A stretch of DNA of 64,000 bases, taken from assembly GCA_001910725.1 (NCBI GenBank), contig MJGA01000037.1, positions 1-64,000 of the forward strand, given 5' to 3'. The DNA comes from Phanerodontia chrysosporium. Its lineage: Eukaryota; Basidiomycota; Agaricomycetes; Polyporales; Phanerochaetaceae. The position numbers were made by a program, and so were the translations under genes. Positions 43,226-54,901 of the stretch are shown here, one piece after another. Each line of letters starts with the position of its first letter. Within the stretch, counting starts at the first letter, position 1. The notes beneath the pieces were generated by a model that did not search any database, was not told the origin of the DNA, and saw only the letters and a list, made by a program, of their open reading frames with translations.

Positions 43226-46200
43226 GCGTCTCCCCTTTATCTGCCCGCGACTGGGTTCTCGCCGGGCGCACAAAACGTTGGACGCCCACCATGGCTCACG
43301 CTTGTATGGTAGAGGGCACGGTCCCGGACGCTGGCTTTCCTATTTCCTCACTCCCGCAACTCCCATGTTTCGCTGCTCTCTCTGCAACTTGTAATATCTA
43401 GTTTATTCTGTCTTGTATACCGACGATGGGCCATATATGTAATGAAGTAGAATGATAAATGGAGACGTCTCTGGAATGATATCACGTTGTCTGTACGCCT
43501 GGCTACAAAGTGGTGTTCGTTTGACGACATCGCCTCTAGTGAGAAACCCAGTCAGAGAGCTCGGGCGATACGTCGCTGCAAGGCTTCCGCCCGAGCCTGT
43601 GGCTCACGAGTATGCTTCGCAATAATCTGGACTGCTAATTTAGAGGACAGCGTCGAGAGTGTCCCAGTCCCTGAGTGTCTGCAGCGAACTGTGGAATTGA
43701 AAGATGAACCGCACTTCGGCATGGAGTACGAACGGGTTGTGGGTGTCTTGAGCCAGCGGGGCAGCGCAGAAAGCAAGGCGAGCACGGATCCTCGATCTAG
43801 TTTCTGTTGGTTCAACGGTGAGACGTCCGAGACGCACTGACGTGCACTGGACCGGCGTTGTGGACACACCTGTGGAAGCGTCCAGGTGCAACGCATCATG
43901 TATGGCTCGCGCAGACTGCGAAAGGCCGCATTGTATAGCGTCCGGTGGAGGTCGCCAAGCATGTGCGCGACCTCGACGAACGAGACGCTTGTCGGTGTCA
44001 CAAGGCGGCGCAGGCTGCGCTGGAAAGAAATACCCGGCGGAGGCATGAAGGTCCTTGCACAAAAGGCGCAGGCGCAAAAGGGCAGGCAGGAGGGGCGGAA
44101 GCCGGGGAGGAGATGGAGTACGGCCATTATCGACTACAAAGAGCTGAGAACAGTGTTTTCGGACACAAGCAGGCCCAGCCGCGTCGGTGTGGAGACGCCG
44201 CTCCGGAAGAGGATCGCATGGAAGATGTGTGCCTACGCGGGGTCGGGCGGTGCCAGGTCAACGCACATGCCGCCAATGTATTGGCCGTGTCAGGCTGCCA
44301 GGACTCGTATCCTGAGTAATTGTCCTTGTTGCAAACGAAGACGATAGTGCGGTCGCAGATGTCGGCAAGGAACCATATGTCAGCGCGAGGACAGACGGGC
44401 GTCCGCGAGGTGCTGTTCTCCCCATAGTACGGGACATCTCGGCGGTGTATCTGGAAAATATTCGTGCGAATGTATGGCGGTGGGCGATGGGACCTACCCT
44501 GAGGCGATTGTGCAGCTTTCTCCAGCAAACAGGAGTCGTGCCTTGGTCCAGAAAGGTATCCGAAATTGCGACCAGCTGCATGGAGGAATGCAGGGGCGTT
44601 TGGGACACGGCTTCGATCTTGTTGTATATAGTCGTGTCTGGAATTCCGTGCAGATGATGACCGAAGACTTAGCGAAGTGAACTTGGAAAGCACTCTGATC
44701 GCTACATGGTTCACGGACAGCGTAAGACGTAGGAGCACGGTACAGAGAGTTTGTATGCCTACCTGGAGAAAGATCGACCCCGGATCCGGTAGGTATAGAA
44801 AGCTCGACGAGGGTGCGTCGCGATCATCTTTCCGATTATGTCCAGGTCGGCTGTGCGAGCTGAGGAGCCCGTAGAGCACTTAAGATAGCAATCGTACGAC
44901 AGAAGTCACGGACGGATGGGATGGCAATTGCGGCATCTCACGTCGATGTGAGATCAAGGATGGTGAGAGACGTGAAGCAGGCCAAAAGGGCTGCCTCTGG
45001 AGAAGGGCACAACGTCGTGTGCTCTGCGAACGCCTTGGCAAACCTTGAGGGCAAGTCATAAGTATCAGGGGTGTCCGTTGGCGATGATTGGTGCACAGGA
45101 CGCGAATGGCTGTGTGAAGGAGACTGTGCGATAGCAGAAGGAATGAACGGAAGATCAGTTGTCGGGGAAGGCGGGGTATCCACAGTCGTGTCGGAACCGC
45201 ATGTCCCAGACAACGTTTGCACGAGCCACATTCGGTAGCTGCTTAGCATCGTGTGCTGGATAGAATGCAGGAAGTTGAGGCGTGGAGCAATGCCTCTGGT
45301 TGGTGTTCATCTGCACGCAAGCCGCTGAATGGTTAGGGCTGCGACAAAGTGCATGTTCATGCGCGGATTTCACAAACGGCTAACGCCTTTCCTTGGAAGC
45401 TATCTAGGTTGCAGTGTATCAGCGTGGATATAACATGAATAACAGCTGCTTTTGTTCATACTTCATTTTCACCATGCACTGCGTGGCCGCCCTTCCGGGG
45501 CACTGTGGAATGACTCGTACATGTCTCAACTCTGTCTGCGGGATGGAGACTGAGGTGAATATCGCTCAAGCGATACAGCAATTGCTTCCGTCTCGGTGTT
45601 CGGAGGAGAGGTATCCTCCTCCGTCCACGTCATCGACAAGCTCAGTCTTTGAAAATGGGTGCAAGGCCGCGTCTTTGGCAAGACGACGTGTCTGTGGGTG
45701 GACGGTGAATATCTGTACGCTGTCATGATATTCCTGACATACGATTGCCTCCGAACGGAGCCTTTGCTCGGCGCGAACGTGCTGCACGCCGACGAATGGC
45801 AGGTGTGCTGCTCGACGTCTGGAGGGTAAGCGTTCTGCACCGTAGGACGCTGCCCTGTGTCGGGACGAGAGCGTCTTCGAGGGCGCGAAGAACACTGGGC
45901 AATATCATGATGCGGGTTCTCAGCCCGCGGTTGCTCACTGCACAGCGTTCAGCTGCCGTCCTAAATTCACTCGTGCAACAGTCTGTTCGAGGTAGAATAT
46001 ATCTTGCAAATTAATTGAGGGCTGTGGAGACGAGGGCAGAGTCTGAACATGGGCGGCCGAGTTCGGCTGCCAAGGCAGTTGAAGGCAGGGTAAGCAATCC
46101 GGTAAGTGTGTCTGCTTACGTAATGTTATTGCTGTGTATGGCTGTGAGTGGGGACTTAAAACTCCGCCAAAGCCCGCTTCCGTATCACCGTCGACGACGA

Positions 46201-46249
46201 CATCGAGACCTCAACCATCACTCTCCACGACCCACTCACTCGCATCCAA
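43226..46249. other. 3-kb stretch with possible remnants only
   Basis: Minus-strand frames suggest decayed F-box/LRR-like sequence, for example CFTSLTILDLTST (about 44945), NVARANVVWDMRFRHD (about 45190) and SVLRALEDAL (about 45900), but no joined gene can be defended. A 191-codon minus frame from ATG 44127 (MAVLHLLPGFRPS) has no recognised motif. The right end must hold the RHO1 promoter. Confidence 0.35.
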
Positions 46250-47083
46250 ATGGCTGAAATCCGCAGGAAGCTCGTAATTGTCGGCGACGGTGCTTGCGGA
46301 AAGGTTCTTGCTTGCTCTCAAACACGCCCGCGACCCCCATGTTGACCTCCTTTCCAGACCTGTTTGCTCATTGTCTTTTCCAAAGGCACATTCCCCGAGG
46401 TGCGTCAGCCTCCGCTGAAATGTCTGCGTGCACAGATCCAACCGCCTTCTAGGTCTACGTACCGACAGTCTTCGAGAACTACGTCGCCGACGTGGAGGTT
46501 GATGGCAAGCACGTCGAGCTCGCCCTGTGGGATACCGCCGGCCAAGAAGACTACGACCGTCTCCGACCGCTCTCGTACCCCGACTCCCATGTTATTCTCA
46601 TTTGCTTCGCCGTTGATTCACCAGACTCGCTAGATAACGTACAAGAGAAGGCACGTGTCCTCAGCACCCCCGAGCGTTGATGCTGCGCCCCATGTCGCCC
46701 AGTACTGACACCTGCCCTCTGCACATCTATAGTGGATTTCCGAGGTCATGCACTTCTGCGCTGGTCTCCCGATCATTCTCGTTGGATGCAAGAAGGATCT
46801 CAGGCGGGACCCCCGGGTCATTGAGGAGCTCCGCAAGACCAACCAGCGCCCTGTCACTCCTGAGGAGGTGCGTTACCCGCCTGTGCTTTCCGCAGCAGAC
46901 CCTGATTGCCTCCTCCTTTTACAGGGCATGGCTGTTGCGCAGAAGATCGGTGCGAAGCACTATCTCGAGTGCTCTGCGAAGACAGGCGAGGGTGTTCGCG
47001 AGGTGTTCCAGTACGCCACCCGTGCGGCTCTGCTCTCCCGCCCCAAGGGAGGCAAGAAGCACCACTCGTGCCTGGTCCTCTAG
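46250..47083 (+). CDS. RHO1: Rho1-type small GTPase
   Basis: Rho1 is a membrane-bound switch controlling actin, polarity and cell-wall glucan synthesis. Five exons: 46250-46303, 46358-46399, 46453-46650, 46733-46867 and 46925-47083. All GTP-binding motifs are present: G1 GDGACGKT, effector loop [17 protein letters not shown]3 [17 protein letters not shown]4 GCKKDL, G5 [14 protein letters not shown]. The Rho insert ([15 protein letters not shown]) is present. The end is KKHHSCLVL, a CaaX box with Leu that predicts geranylgeranylation. Length is about 195 residues, as usual. The third intron begins GC rather than GT (AAG/GCACGT..ATCTATAG), needed to keep QEK-WISEV. Confidence 0.95.
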
Positions 47084-47828
47084 ATGACGATTGTCCTACC
47101 TCCTCACGCTCGGACTTGCCGTTCCCTGTCTTAATACCCCTCGCATATACGACCTAGGGTGCGGGCATCATCCGTATCGCACCACCCCGACCGCACCCCA
47201 CCTACTTCACACTCACCATGCGACCTACGGCTCAGCTCTTCTCTTTTCTCATTTTGTTTCGTTGTCTGTTTTCCTGCATCTTTTCATTTGTAAGTACGAT
47301 ATAAGCTCGAGTGGATGATAACAGTATTGCGGAGAGCGTCCCCGGCTGGGTCCTTTGCCTCGTGGCTCGCATGTCGCACTGCGCGCACGGTTCCAGACGA
47401 CGTCCGCAATGTGATTCAGATTATGCGCGTGAGGATATTCCAAGCGGTTGCCATGTCGTACCATGCCCTGCGTAGCTGATGTCCACGGCTTTGCGTGAAG
47501 GTATGCCCGATATGGCAGTTTGTAGATAAGGCCTCGCCCGTCAGCATCGCGGACGCTCGAACGGCAACCATGTCCTTTACCTTGTCCCGCACGATGTCCT
47601 TGCCGCCTTCAACGCTTGGCTTCTTCTCTACTAGACCGCCCGTGCTGTCCGTCGCTTGAGCACGACTTGCAAGCACGCAGTCGCACGCTGTGGCTGACAA
47701 TCTGTGCCGCGATCTGCTTGCTCAACCCGGCCAGTTTTCTACTGTACCACACAGGTGCGCAAGACGAGGCTTGCCCAGTGGCCTAAGCCTCACCCAGCGA
47801 CTCCCTAGCTGTTTGCACGCAATAGGAG
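47084..47828. other. Downstream region of RHO1
   Basis: 3' UTR and intergenic DNA; a minus-strand frame at 47416-47690 (VEKKPSVEGGKDIVRDKVKDM) lacks a start and is not recognised. Confidence 0.4.
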
Positions 47829-48173
47829 ATGCCCTTTGAATTTGCCGTACGCCAGGCCCAGGCATCGCCTTCCGTCAGCCTCGAGAAGGGCGCGTACCGC
47901 ATGCGTGCGCCAGCTCGCCGCTCTGGGCTCGGCGGTGGGCTGAGTATCGATACCACCCTCGCAAACAACGGTCCGCGCATACATGCACGTCCACGACGCA
48001 CGTCCTCGGGTATGAGCCGCGACGGGCTACCGCTGATCCTGCACGAGGAGCGTCGCCTCGCGATGCTCGTGGTGCTGCTCGTATGCTGCGTGGTATCGTG
48101 CTTTGGTGGGGCGTACTATCTGTTCTCGACGAGGTACGTCGTGTATGCAGTCTATGGTGAGGGTGTGTGCTGA
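47829..48173 (+). CDS. Possible small single-pass membrane protein
   Basis: ATG 47829 gives 114 codons: a basic, Ser/Arg-rich N-terminal half, then RRLAMLVVLLVCCVVSCFGGAYYLF as one hydrophobic span near residues 78-102 and a short tail. GTACGT at about 48134 and CAG at 48153 could be splice sites that change the tail. No homologue is recognised and the frame may be chance, although the single clean membrane segment argues for a real gene. Confidence 0.35.
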   Translation: MPFEFAVRQAQASPSVSLEKGAYRMRAPARRSGLGGGLSIDTTLANNGPRIHARPRRTSSGMSRDGLPLILHEERRLAMLVVLLVCCVVSCFGGAYYLFSTRYVVYAVYGEGVC

Positions 48174-48454
48174 CTGTGCGTTCGGACAGTCCACGCATAT
48201 GATGGGGTCGTTCGCGCTTTGCTCGTATGCTTCGCTTCACTCTGGGACTTTTGGATATCATTACAATTGGACTCTTCGCTGATCAAATGACATTCTACTT
48301 TCCATCGCCATCATCATGAAGGCCGAGCTGTAGGCGGTTGACACGGTACTCCCGCACCGGAGGATGCTGGCTTGGAAGGAAGCTCTCGTCAATACCCAAG
48401 GGTAGATCTGGTACTCTCCCATGTGAACGACACAACCAGGTTCGCCCTACAAAG

Positions 48455-49789
48455 CTACACAAGCCTGTCCCACAACAACCTCAATTTCTTTCGCTTCATC
48501 GTCTGCGGCAGCATCGCCTTGATCTCCTCCCTGATAGCAGGGTCTGCTTCTGACACTGCATATCCGTATTTTTCTCCCCAGGCCACAGTCTCCCCCGCGG
48601 GGACTTTCAATGGCCACCGACCCACGGTAAGCCCCTTCAGTGAATCATGGATAGGCAGTTGCAACGCATCGTCCAACGCGGCCCAGTCTGCACTGGCGGG
48701 TCTGATGGCACCCGGAAACTCGTGGAAGCGCAGCCAGAGGTGCAGCTGTGGTCGCTTCGACACGCTCAGGCGGTCTTTGCTGAGGAGAGAGACCAGTGTG
48801 GAGAACGCGTCTGTGGCGTACGGGATACGCAACGAAACGAGGCCGAGCTTCGGGCACGAGCCTAAGGTTTTATTCACTATATACACGTTAGACTTCAACA
48901 AAGACGCGGTTGAGTGAGAACTCACATGATGAGAAGTCGACCCCAGGGGCGAACGCCAGGTAGAGGTCGGTGAGTGTACGTCTTGAAGTGACGAGCAGGT
49001 CATCGACTGCATCGAGAAGTGAACTGTCCAAGATGACCAAGAGGTGGAAGAATACGCCGGTTGCAGCCTCCATCACCCCAGACCGTGCCAGCCAGCGCAA
49101 GAGCCCGAGTGTACGAAAATCTGTGGTGCTCTGCGCATTGGCAGCAATGACCAGATCTCTGAGACGGACTGCAGTGCGCGGGGACGTAGCTGGTGGCACC
49201 GCGGGGCCCTTGCCGTGCCAGTCGCACCACAAGACGTGCAGAGTTTTGAGATTATTGCAGCCTGCAATTGTGCGCTGTAGGTCCTTGAGCGAATGAAACA
49301 GGACGCCCATTAACGATAGCTTCGTGACCGTCGTGAACCTGCGCATGCCAACCTCGAACCCGGGCGCAGGGTACAGGACTCCAAACGCAAGTCGGAGGTG
49401 CTCGAGCCGGCGCAAGGTCTGGGGGAGGTGCAGCGCCACTGTGTGAAGCATCGGTAGTGCGCTGGCATGCGGGGTGGGCTCAACGATACATGTATGCACA
49501 AAGTCGCGCAAGGCGGGGTGACGACGCAGGAGATCGGCGAAGTCGGCAATGTTGTACGGCTGCCCGAACGTACAGCGCACGCGGACGATGCGGAAGAGGT
49601 GCGCCTGCGCACGAAGGCGCCATGCACGGCATGTCAGCGAACATGCCTGGAGCGTCTGAACGGCACCCTTCGCCCGAAGATGCCCCAGTGAACCGCTCCG
49701 CCCGCTTGCGATGAGGTCGATGACGCGCTCGCAGACCTCGATCGGCACAGAAAGGTGCACGCGCAAGGGTACGCGTGAGGGCAGGCCAT
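48455..49789 (-). CDS. F-box/LRR-like protein (downstream unit of a fused pair)
   Basis: The F-box VPIEVCERVIDLIAS...LQACSLTCRAWRLRAQAHLFR lies near the start (about 49600-49750). It is followed by leucine-rich blocks LEHLRLAFGVLYP, TKLSLMGVLFHSLKDL, NLKTLHVLWCDW and LLRWLARSGVMEAATG, then, after an intron at about 48845-48928, a C-terminal block with FHEFPGAIRPASADWAALDDAL ending KAMLPQTMKRKKLRLLWDRLV. Such proteins recruit substrates to SCF ubiquitin ligases. No in-frame ATG precedes the F-box: the frame is continuous with the upstream paralogue, so either translation reads through or the start exon is missed. Confidence 0.7.
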
Positions 49790-50823
49790 AGACATTGTCG
49801 CAGTAATGTAGGATGTGGCGAGCGTGAGTCAAGGGAAGCAGCTGCGCGAGTTCGGTTCGCCAGCTTACGGGGTCGTAGGGGACTGCCTCGTGTATGTCGC
49901 CCCATCCTATTGCATTGGTTCTGAGGTTCAGCATGTGTCTCAATACTGATACACAGTCTAGCCGCGGACAATCGAGAGTCTTCAAGGCCAAATCTAGCTT
50001 GTCCCATTGCTCGTGAGTGATATTCGTGCACTTTGAGTACATCTCGAGGCGTATATTTAGCCTGCGCAACTGTGGTAGGTCGAGATGCTGCACGAACGTT
50101 GTGAAGTCGTGTATGGATGGAGTTTGATGTGGTATATGGACGTTGAGCTGCTCCAAGAGGAAGCACCGACGAAAGGCATCTCGCACTGGAAACAAGATTG
50201 AGATAACCAGCGACCATAGCGAAGACATGCTGCTCACATGACTGCAACGAAATACCCGGCCCAACACGAATCAGCATGTCGCGAAGAGCACCACTTGACG
50301 CTTCAATGATCTCGGCGACTGCAGCTAACAGACGGCCTTCGAGGATGGCCATCCATTCAAAATGTATCGCCTGCAAAGCGTCGGCTGTGCCCGAGTGTGC
50401 GAGCCAGGTGACGAGGTACGCCGAGCATGGGTCCAGCAGCCATGCATGTTCAGCCCATATGCTGAGCTCCATCGGACGAGCGGAAGACGCGGGGAAGTAG
50501 TTGAGCAACGAATCGATGTCGGACGCTTTCGACCAAGACAGCCGGCTAAGCCGCAGGGTTTGCAGCGACTGCAGGGAACCGATTACTCGACGGAGCTGAT
50601 GCGGGCCTGGGATGACGATCTGGCCTGTCACATTGGTTCCTATGTGGACAACAGTAAGCGAGAAGTAGGGCAGATGCAGGGCTCTTGATGTATTTAGTAG
50701 GTTTCTCTGGATGGCTTGCAAGAGCGAGGATACCGGAGCTGAGACAGCATAACAGCGAAGCGATCTACATGGTTGGAGGACTGTGAGTACACAGGACGCA
50801 TCTCTAATGCAATTGGTATGCAC
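49790..50823 (-). CDS. F-box-family paralogue lacking a visible F-box (upstream unit)
   Basis: Leucine-rich blocks run LRRVIGSLQSLQTLRLSRLSW, YLVTWLAHSGTADALQAIHF and LRDMLIRVGPGISLQS, then a GTGAGC..TTTCCAG intron (about 50172-50223), then LRDAFRRCFLLEQLNVHIP and a C-terminus PVSWRTELAQLLPLTHARHIL. The intron position and both flanking blocks match the downstream gene (VDFSS / KLGLVSLRI and the terminal AIREEIKAMLPQ), so the two are tandem duplicates. No F-box is seen upstream of 50700, and no stop separates it from the next unit. The 5' end is uncertain. Confidence 0.55.
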
Positions 50824-51687
50824 TGGTAGGCGTACAGAGTGCAGATACGCGAAGTAGGATGATCGCTACTCGGTGTCGTACGGACGACGGGGAACGGTCG
50901 GGACATCCTAAAGCAGGCATCCAACGACTCTCCGACAAAGTTCGGTATGCCTGTGTTCCAGACTGCCTCTGTCCTCGGGTCCAACGCGGTAGGAGCGCAG
51001 GACGCGTTGTGGAAGCGTGCATCGTTATCGACATTTGAGAGCAATTGCGTCATAATATCTTAGCATTCAAAGTGCCTGGCTTTCAGATTTTGTCAATGAG
51101 GCATTGGGATCGGATGTTGGCTGAACCTTACTCTTACCGACGAGCTGCAATGTGTGGATGTCGCTTCTGGGTTGCGTTCTTGCATAAGTTTAGGTATAGA
51201 GGACGACGCCTGAATAATAAGCGACGTGAGACGCTGTCGGCTGATGACACAGCCCCTCTCGTACACATGTTTTCCCTCGTAGGACTGTGTCTTGGGCCTT
51301 GGCAGTCAGATCTTATGCATCGACGGATGGAGGAGAAGTTCAAAGGAGGGCGATGCGCGCTTATAACAGTACCGTCGCAAGTTGCCATCACTCTGAATCG
51401 ACGCGGTCCACGAAAGCTACACCATAGAGCGCATGTGAAGCAGAAGGGAATATGCTACAGTGGAGTTTGCTACAAAGTACGACTAGGCAAACTTTGGAAA
51501 ACCTAGCGAAATATACAGGACAAGGGCAATACAGATATTATGTGTGAAATCTATACAAAAGTCGTCAGAAAGCGGGTATCTGCTCACGGTTGCTTTCTCT
51601 TCTGCAATTTGGGCTGCGTGAATGGGGAATGGCGGAACAAGGAGAGGAGTTAAACAAAACAAAGGAGATAGAAGGAGGAATGTGGTC
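50824..51687. other. Intergenic, nothing certain
   Basis: May include a missed 5' exon of the F-box-like unit (minus 50900-51053) but no motif supports it. Confidence 0.35.
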
Positions 51688-53049
51688 CTAGTCATTGCGG
51701 ATCTCCCATACCTCTGGCGCGAAGAACCGCCTCGACATCGAGCGAGAGTAGCTAACAATCTCTTCACGGAGCTCTTCCATAAGAGTGCTCCGATCCGCGT
51801 CGTAGCAATCTCCGAGGGCGCCAAGGAGACGGAAGCACAGCTGGAGCATGATGTGCTGGCTGATCGTCGAAACGGCGCGCGCACCGTGCGCTGTGGAGAC
51901 GACAGCGTCGTCTGCGTCGTACAGCGCCTCCACGGCGGCCGCGACGCCGCGTGTGACGAGGCCTGCGCGCGCGGCGGCGCTCCATGTTGCGAGCCGCAGT
52001 GCGAAGAGCAGGTACGGCGACGCTGGGTGCTGGCTGAGCCCAATGCCTGGCAAGGCGCTGTGTATGGGCGTGTGCGGGGAAGAACCTGGTGCGGAGCATG
52101 CGAATGTGGACGCGCGTGGGCCGAGACCAGCGACGAGGCGGTCGAGGAGATCGTCGAGCGCGCGCGGGGCGGGTAGCGCGGTGAAGTACGCCGCGAACAC
52201 CTCGAGGGCGAGTTCCGAGGCGGGCGGGTGGGCGTCGCCGTCGCGCGCCTGGGGGAGGCGGTCGTCGTAGCTCGCGCAGACGTACTCGAGAACGAACTCG
52301 GCAGGTGTCCTGCTGCAGGTCTTGGGCGGGAAGAGGTGGGCAAGTGGCGCGATGGTGGGCGCTGGGCACTGCCCTTGCGGCGAGAGATCGTACATCGCGA
52401 GCAAGGTCAGCGCACGCTCGCGGTCGAGGGTGGAGTGCGCCTCCGCCATGGCTGTGACGAGCGCGCACCAGAGTCTCGTCTGAATGCCAGGCATGGATGC
52501 TGAGCGTATGGTGATTTGACTAAGGGTATCCCTGCGAGACTTCGATTACTTTGTATTATTATAGCGAAGGATGTAATCGTACCACTGCTTCCGCTCATCG
52601 CAGGACATGTCAGACAGAAAGGAGTGGATCTCCTCTGCTGAGAGGGCCACGAGTGCGCGTGCCAAACCAGTCACTTGTCCCTTCTCCAGATTCCGCAAGA
52701 CGAATCTCATGGCGAGGCGATGAATGACGGGTCCGTATACGGCCGTTCTACGGGACAGCGTCAGCATCCCCCACTGCAGATTGGGTGGCTACGACGCACC
52801 TTGAGAGTTCTAGGAGCACTTCTTCCCCGGGCCTCCGAAGGCCCTGTCGAGCTCACTGTCAGACACCCTGCTCTGAATGAGCTGCTGGCGTTGCCTCGGC
52901 GACAGCGCCCTGCACTCGTCGCGGCTGCGGGGGAAGAGGTCGTTCTTCATGGGTTCGTGTGTGGTGTCGAGGCGGAGGGTGTCCGAGCTCGCCGTGCGGA
53001 GCGAGCAGAGCGTCACGAGCTCGTGTGCATCCTCGCGGGTCTTTTTCAT
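51688..53049 (-). CDS. Unknown protein, tandem paralogue 2
   Basis: The start is likely ATG 53049 (MKKTREDAHELVTL) with LCSLRTASSDTLRL, then MRFVLRNLEKGQVTGLARALV...FLSDMSCDERKQW, then a large exon TRLWCALVTAMAEAHSTLDRE...WEIRND ending at 51688. The parts align with the neighbour at 53401-54337: LYTASSATLSL, FFLDLAPDERASW and RLFQALLAAITTAEPPLED. Splice joints near 52810 and 52550 are not resolved. The C-terminal exon is very GC-rich and Ala-rich. No known domain is recognised. Confidence 0.5.
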
Positions 53050-53400
53050 GGTGGTACGAGGGAAGCTTTGTGGGCGCAGCGGTGCTCGTCGACGTGTGAG
53101 ACAGCTGCGAGAGATCAGCAGACGTCGCAGGCGGCGCTGGCATGGTGACGCTGGTGCTGAAGCCGGGACGAACAACGCCTGCCTTTTCCGGACAAGCACG
53201 GGCGGTCGCATGACGGCCGCTCATACACGTCTGGTCGCAGCTAGGCACAGAAGTGTTGGTAGCAGGCGACTATTTCTACCGCGGTGCGAGGCTTGAGTAC
53301 CACTGCGCCCTATGGAGTCCCTTGCGGAAGCTTTCTCGAGAATATAACGAGTCCCACACGATAATACCGTGCATACTGGGTTTGCATCCGAAAATACCCT

Positions 53401-54337
53401 TCATCGACACAGCAGTATACGGGTCAGAGTCCGCCAGAGACCCCTACCAGACGCAGCCAGGCGCCGCAGCCACCCTCCGTCATCCACGGGACCAACGTAT
53501 GCGGAAACCGGGTGCGAAGCGGTGAGCACAGTCTCTGGACGGAACTGTGTGCTGTACACGCCCTGTGGCCTAAGATGAGCACCGTCTTTATATGCAGTGT
53601 GTACGTGTGCGAGAACAGCCGCCGCGCTGTCCCGCTTCTCAGCACAAGATAGCAGGGTGTGGAGAGCGTCGCAGTCGTACAGCGTGAACAGCGCCTGGAC
53701 GTGTGCGTCTTCTAATGGGGGCTCCGCAGTTGTTATGGCGGCGAGTAGGGCCTGGAAAAGGCGGAGACGACATGGTGCTGTCCTACAAACTCAGTTAGAG
53801 AGTGTAAGAAGATGTACTGTTTGAACCCACCAACTTGCGCGTTCGTCAGGAGCTAGATCCAGAAAGAACGACCGTATGTTGTCAGTTGGCAACCCCAGCA
53901 GAATGCTAACGAGGGCGTCGACAGCATTTGGGCTCATGAGCAGGAATATCAATGCGACTGCCTGCTCGTGAACAACCTGCCCATATCGCTGGATACTGAT
54001 ATCGTGATCAACATGGGATGGCATAAACGCGTGAGAGTTGTGGGATGTACCTTGCGAGTTCTATGAGAACACTGAAAAGCTCTTTGACGGACATAGCATT
54101 CCTGTTGCGTGTGCGTATACTCTCGATAAGAGCGGAGCGGACCGTGGCGGGCATCTCGTCAATCACCTCGCGCGCATGCCGCAAGAGTGACCAACGCGGA
54201 ATTGCTTCAGGGTCCGAGTGAATGCTTTCCGTGTCGGAAGCAGAGAGACTCAAAGTCGCGGAGCTTGCTGTATAGAGCGAGTCTATGGTCAGCGAGGGTA
54301 TGTCGCGCCAGGAATCCAATGTCCGAGTCTCCGTCAT
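53401..54337 (-). CDS. Unknown protein, tandem paralogue 1
   Basis: ATG 54337 opens MTETRTLDSWRDIPSLTIDS, a Ser-rich start. A helical block follows (IDEMPATVRSALIESIRTRN, MSVKELFSVLIELAR), then after an intron YGQVVHEQAVALIFLLMSPN...FFLDLAPDERASWW, then after a second intron RLFQALLAAITTAEPPLED...LLSCAEKRDSAAAVLAHVH, and a divergent tail to TGA at 53401-53403. The tail is shorter than that of its neighbour, suggesting truncation or loss of an exon. Function unknown. Confidence 0.5.
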
Positions 54338-54901
54338 GGTGCTAGGAGAGGGACAAGAGATGGGACATTCCGCCCATGTTATGAGATTTCAAGTTCCCAG
54401 ATATGACAGACGTCAGTGATACAGTTCATCACCTTTGCAAAAGCGGTAACAAAGCTCACAATTCATGCAGAGCTGGTGCATTGCCGCTACCTCAGGAAGG
54501 GAAGGGTCCACCTTTGGCACAGACCTCAATATCTCCATGGCGAGACAAATGCAGAGAGTGCCCTCACCGACGCTGTAAGTTCACCATATTGCTTCGAAGC
54601 AGGTGCCAGTTGTTCACCCTAGCATTCCATATTTTCAACGATGGTAGTCGTAGCCAAGTCGCATGTGATGCTGAAGTCGAAGAGGTCGTCGACGAGCAAA
54701 ATATCGCGTCGTTGAGCGGCAGCCCGCGTCGGGCCACGTGGGATATTGATGCGCCCTGATGCGCCCCTTTCCCCTAGCCCCTCGCACGAACGTAACCGCG
54801 AGCTCGAACCTTGTCCACATGCGTCCTCCACGAGGCCAGCGCTCCAGGGCCCCTTTATCTTCTCGTCATCTCCCGCAGCATGCTCTCACACGACGACGGC
54901 C

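Noticed and set aside
44127..44879. 250-codon minus-strand frame
   Set aside because: No ATG-led conserved block and no recognised motif; overlapping frames on both strands are similarly long.
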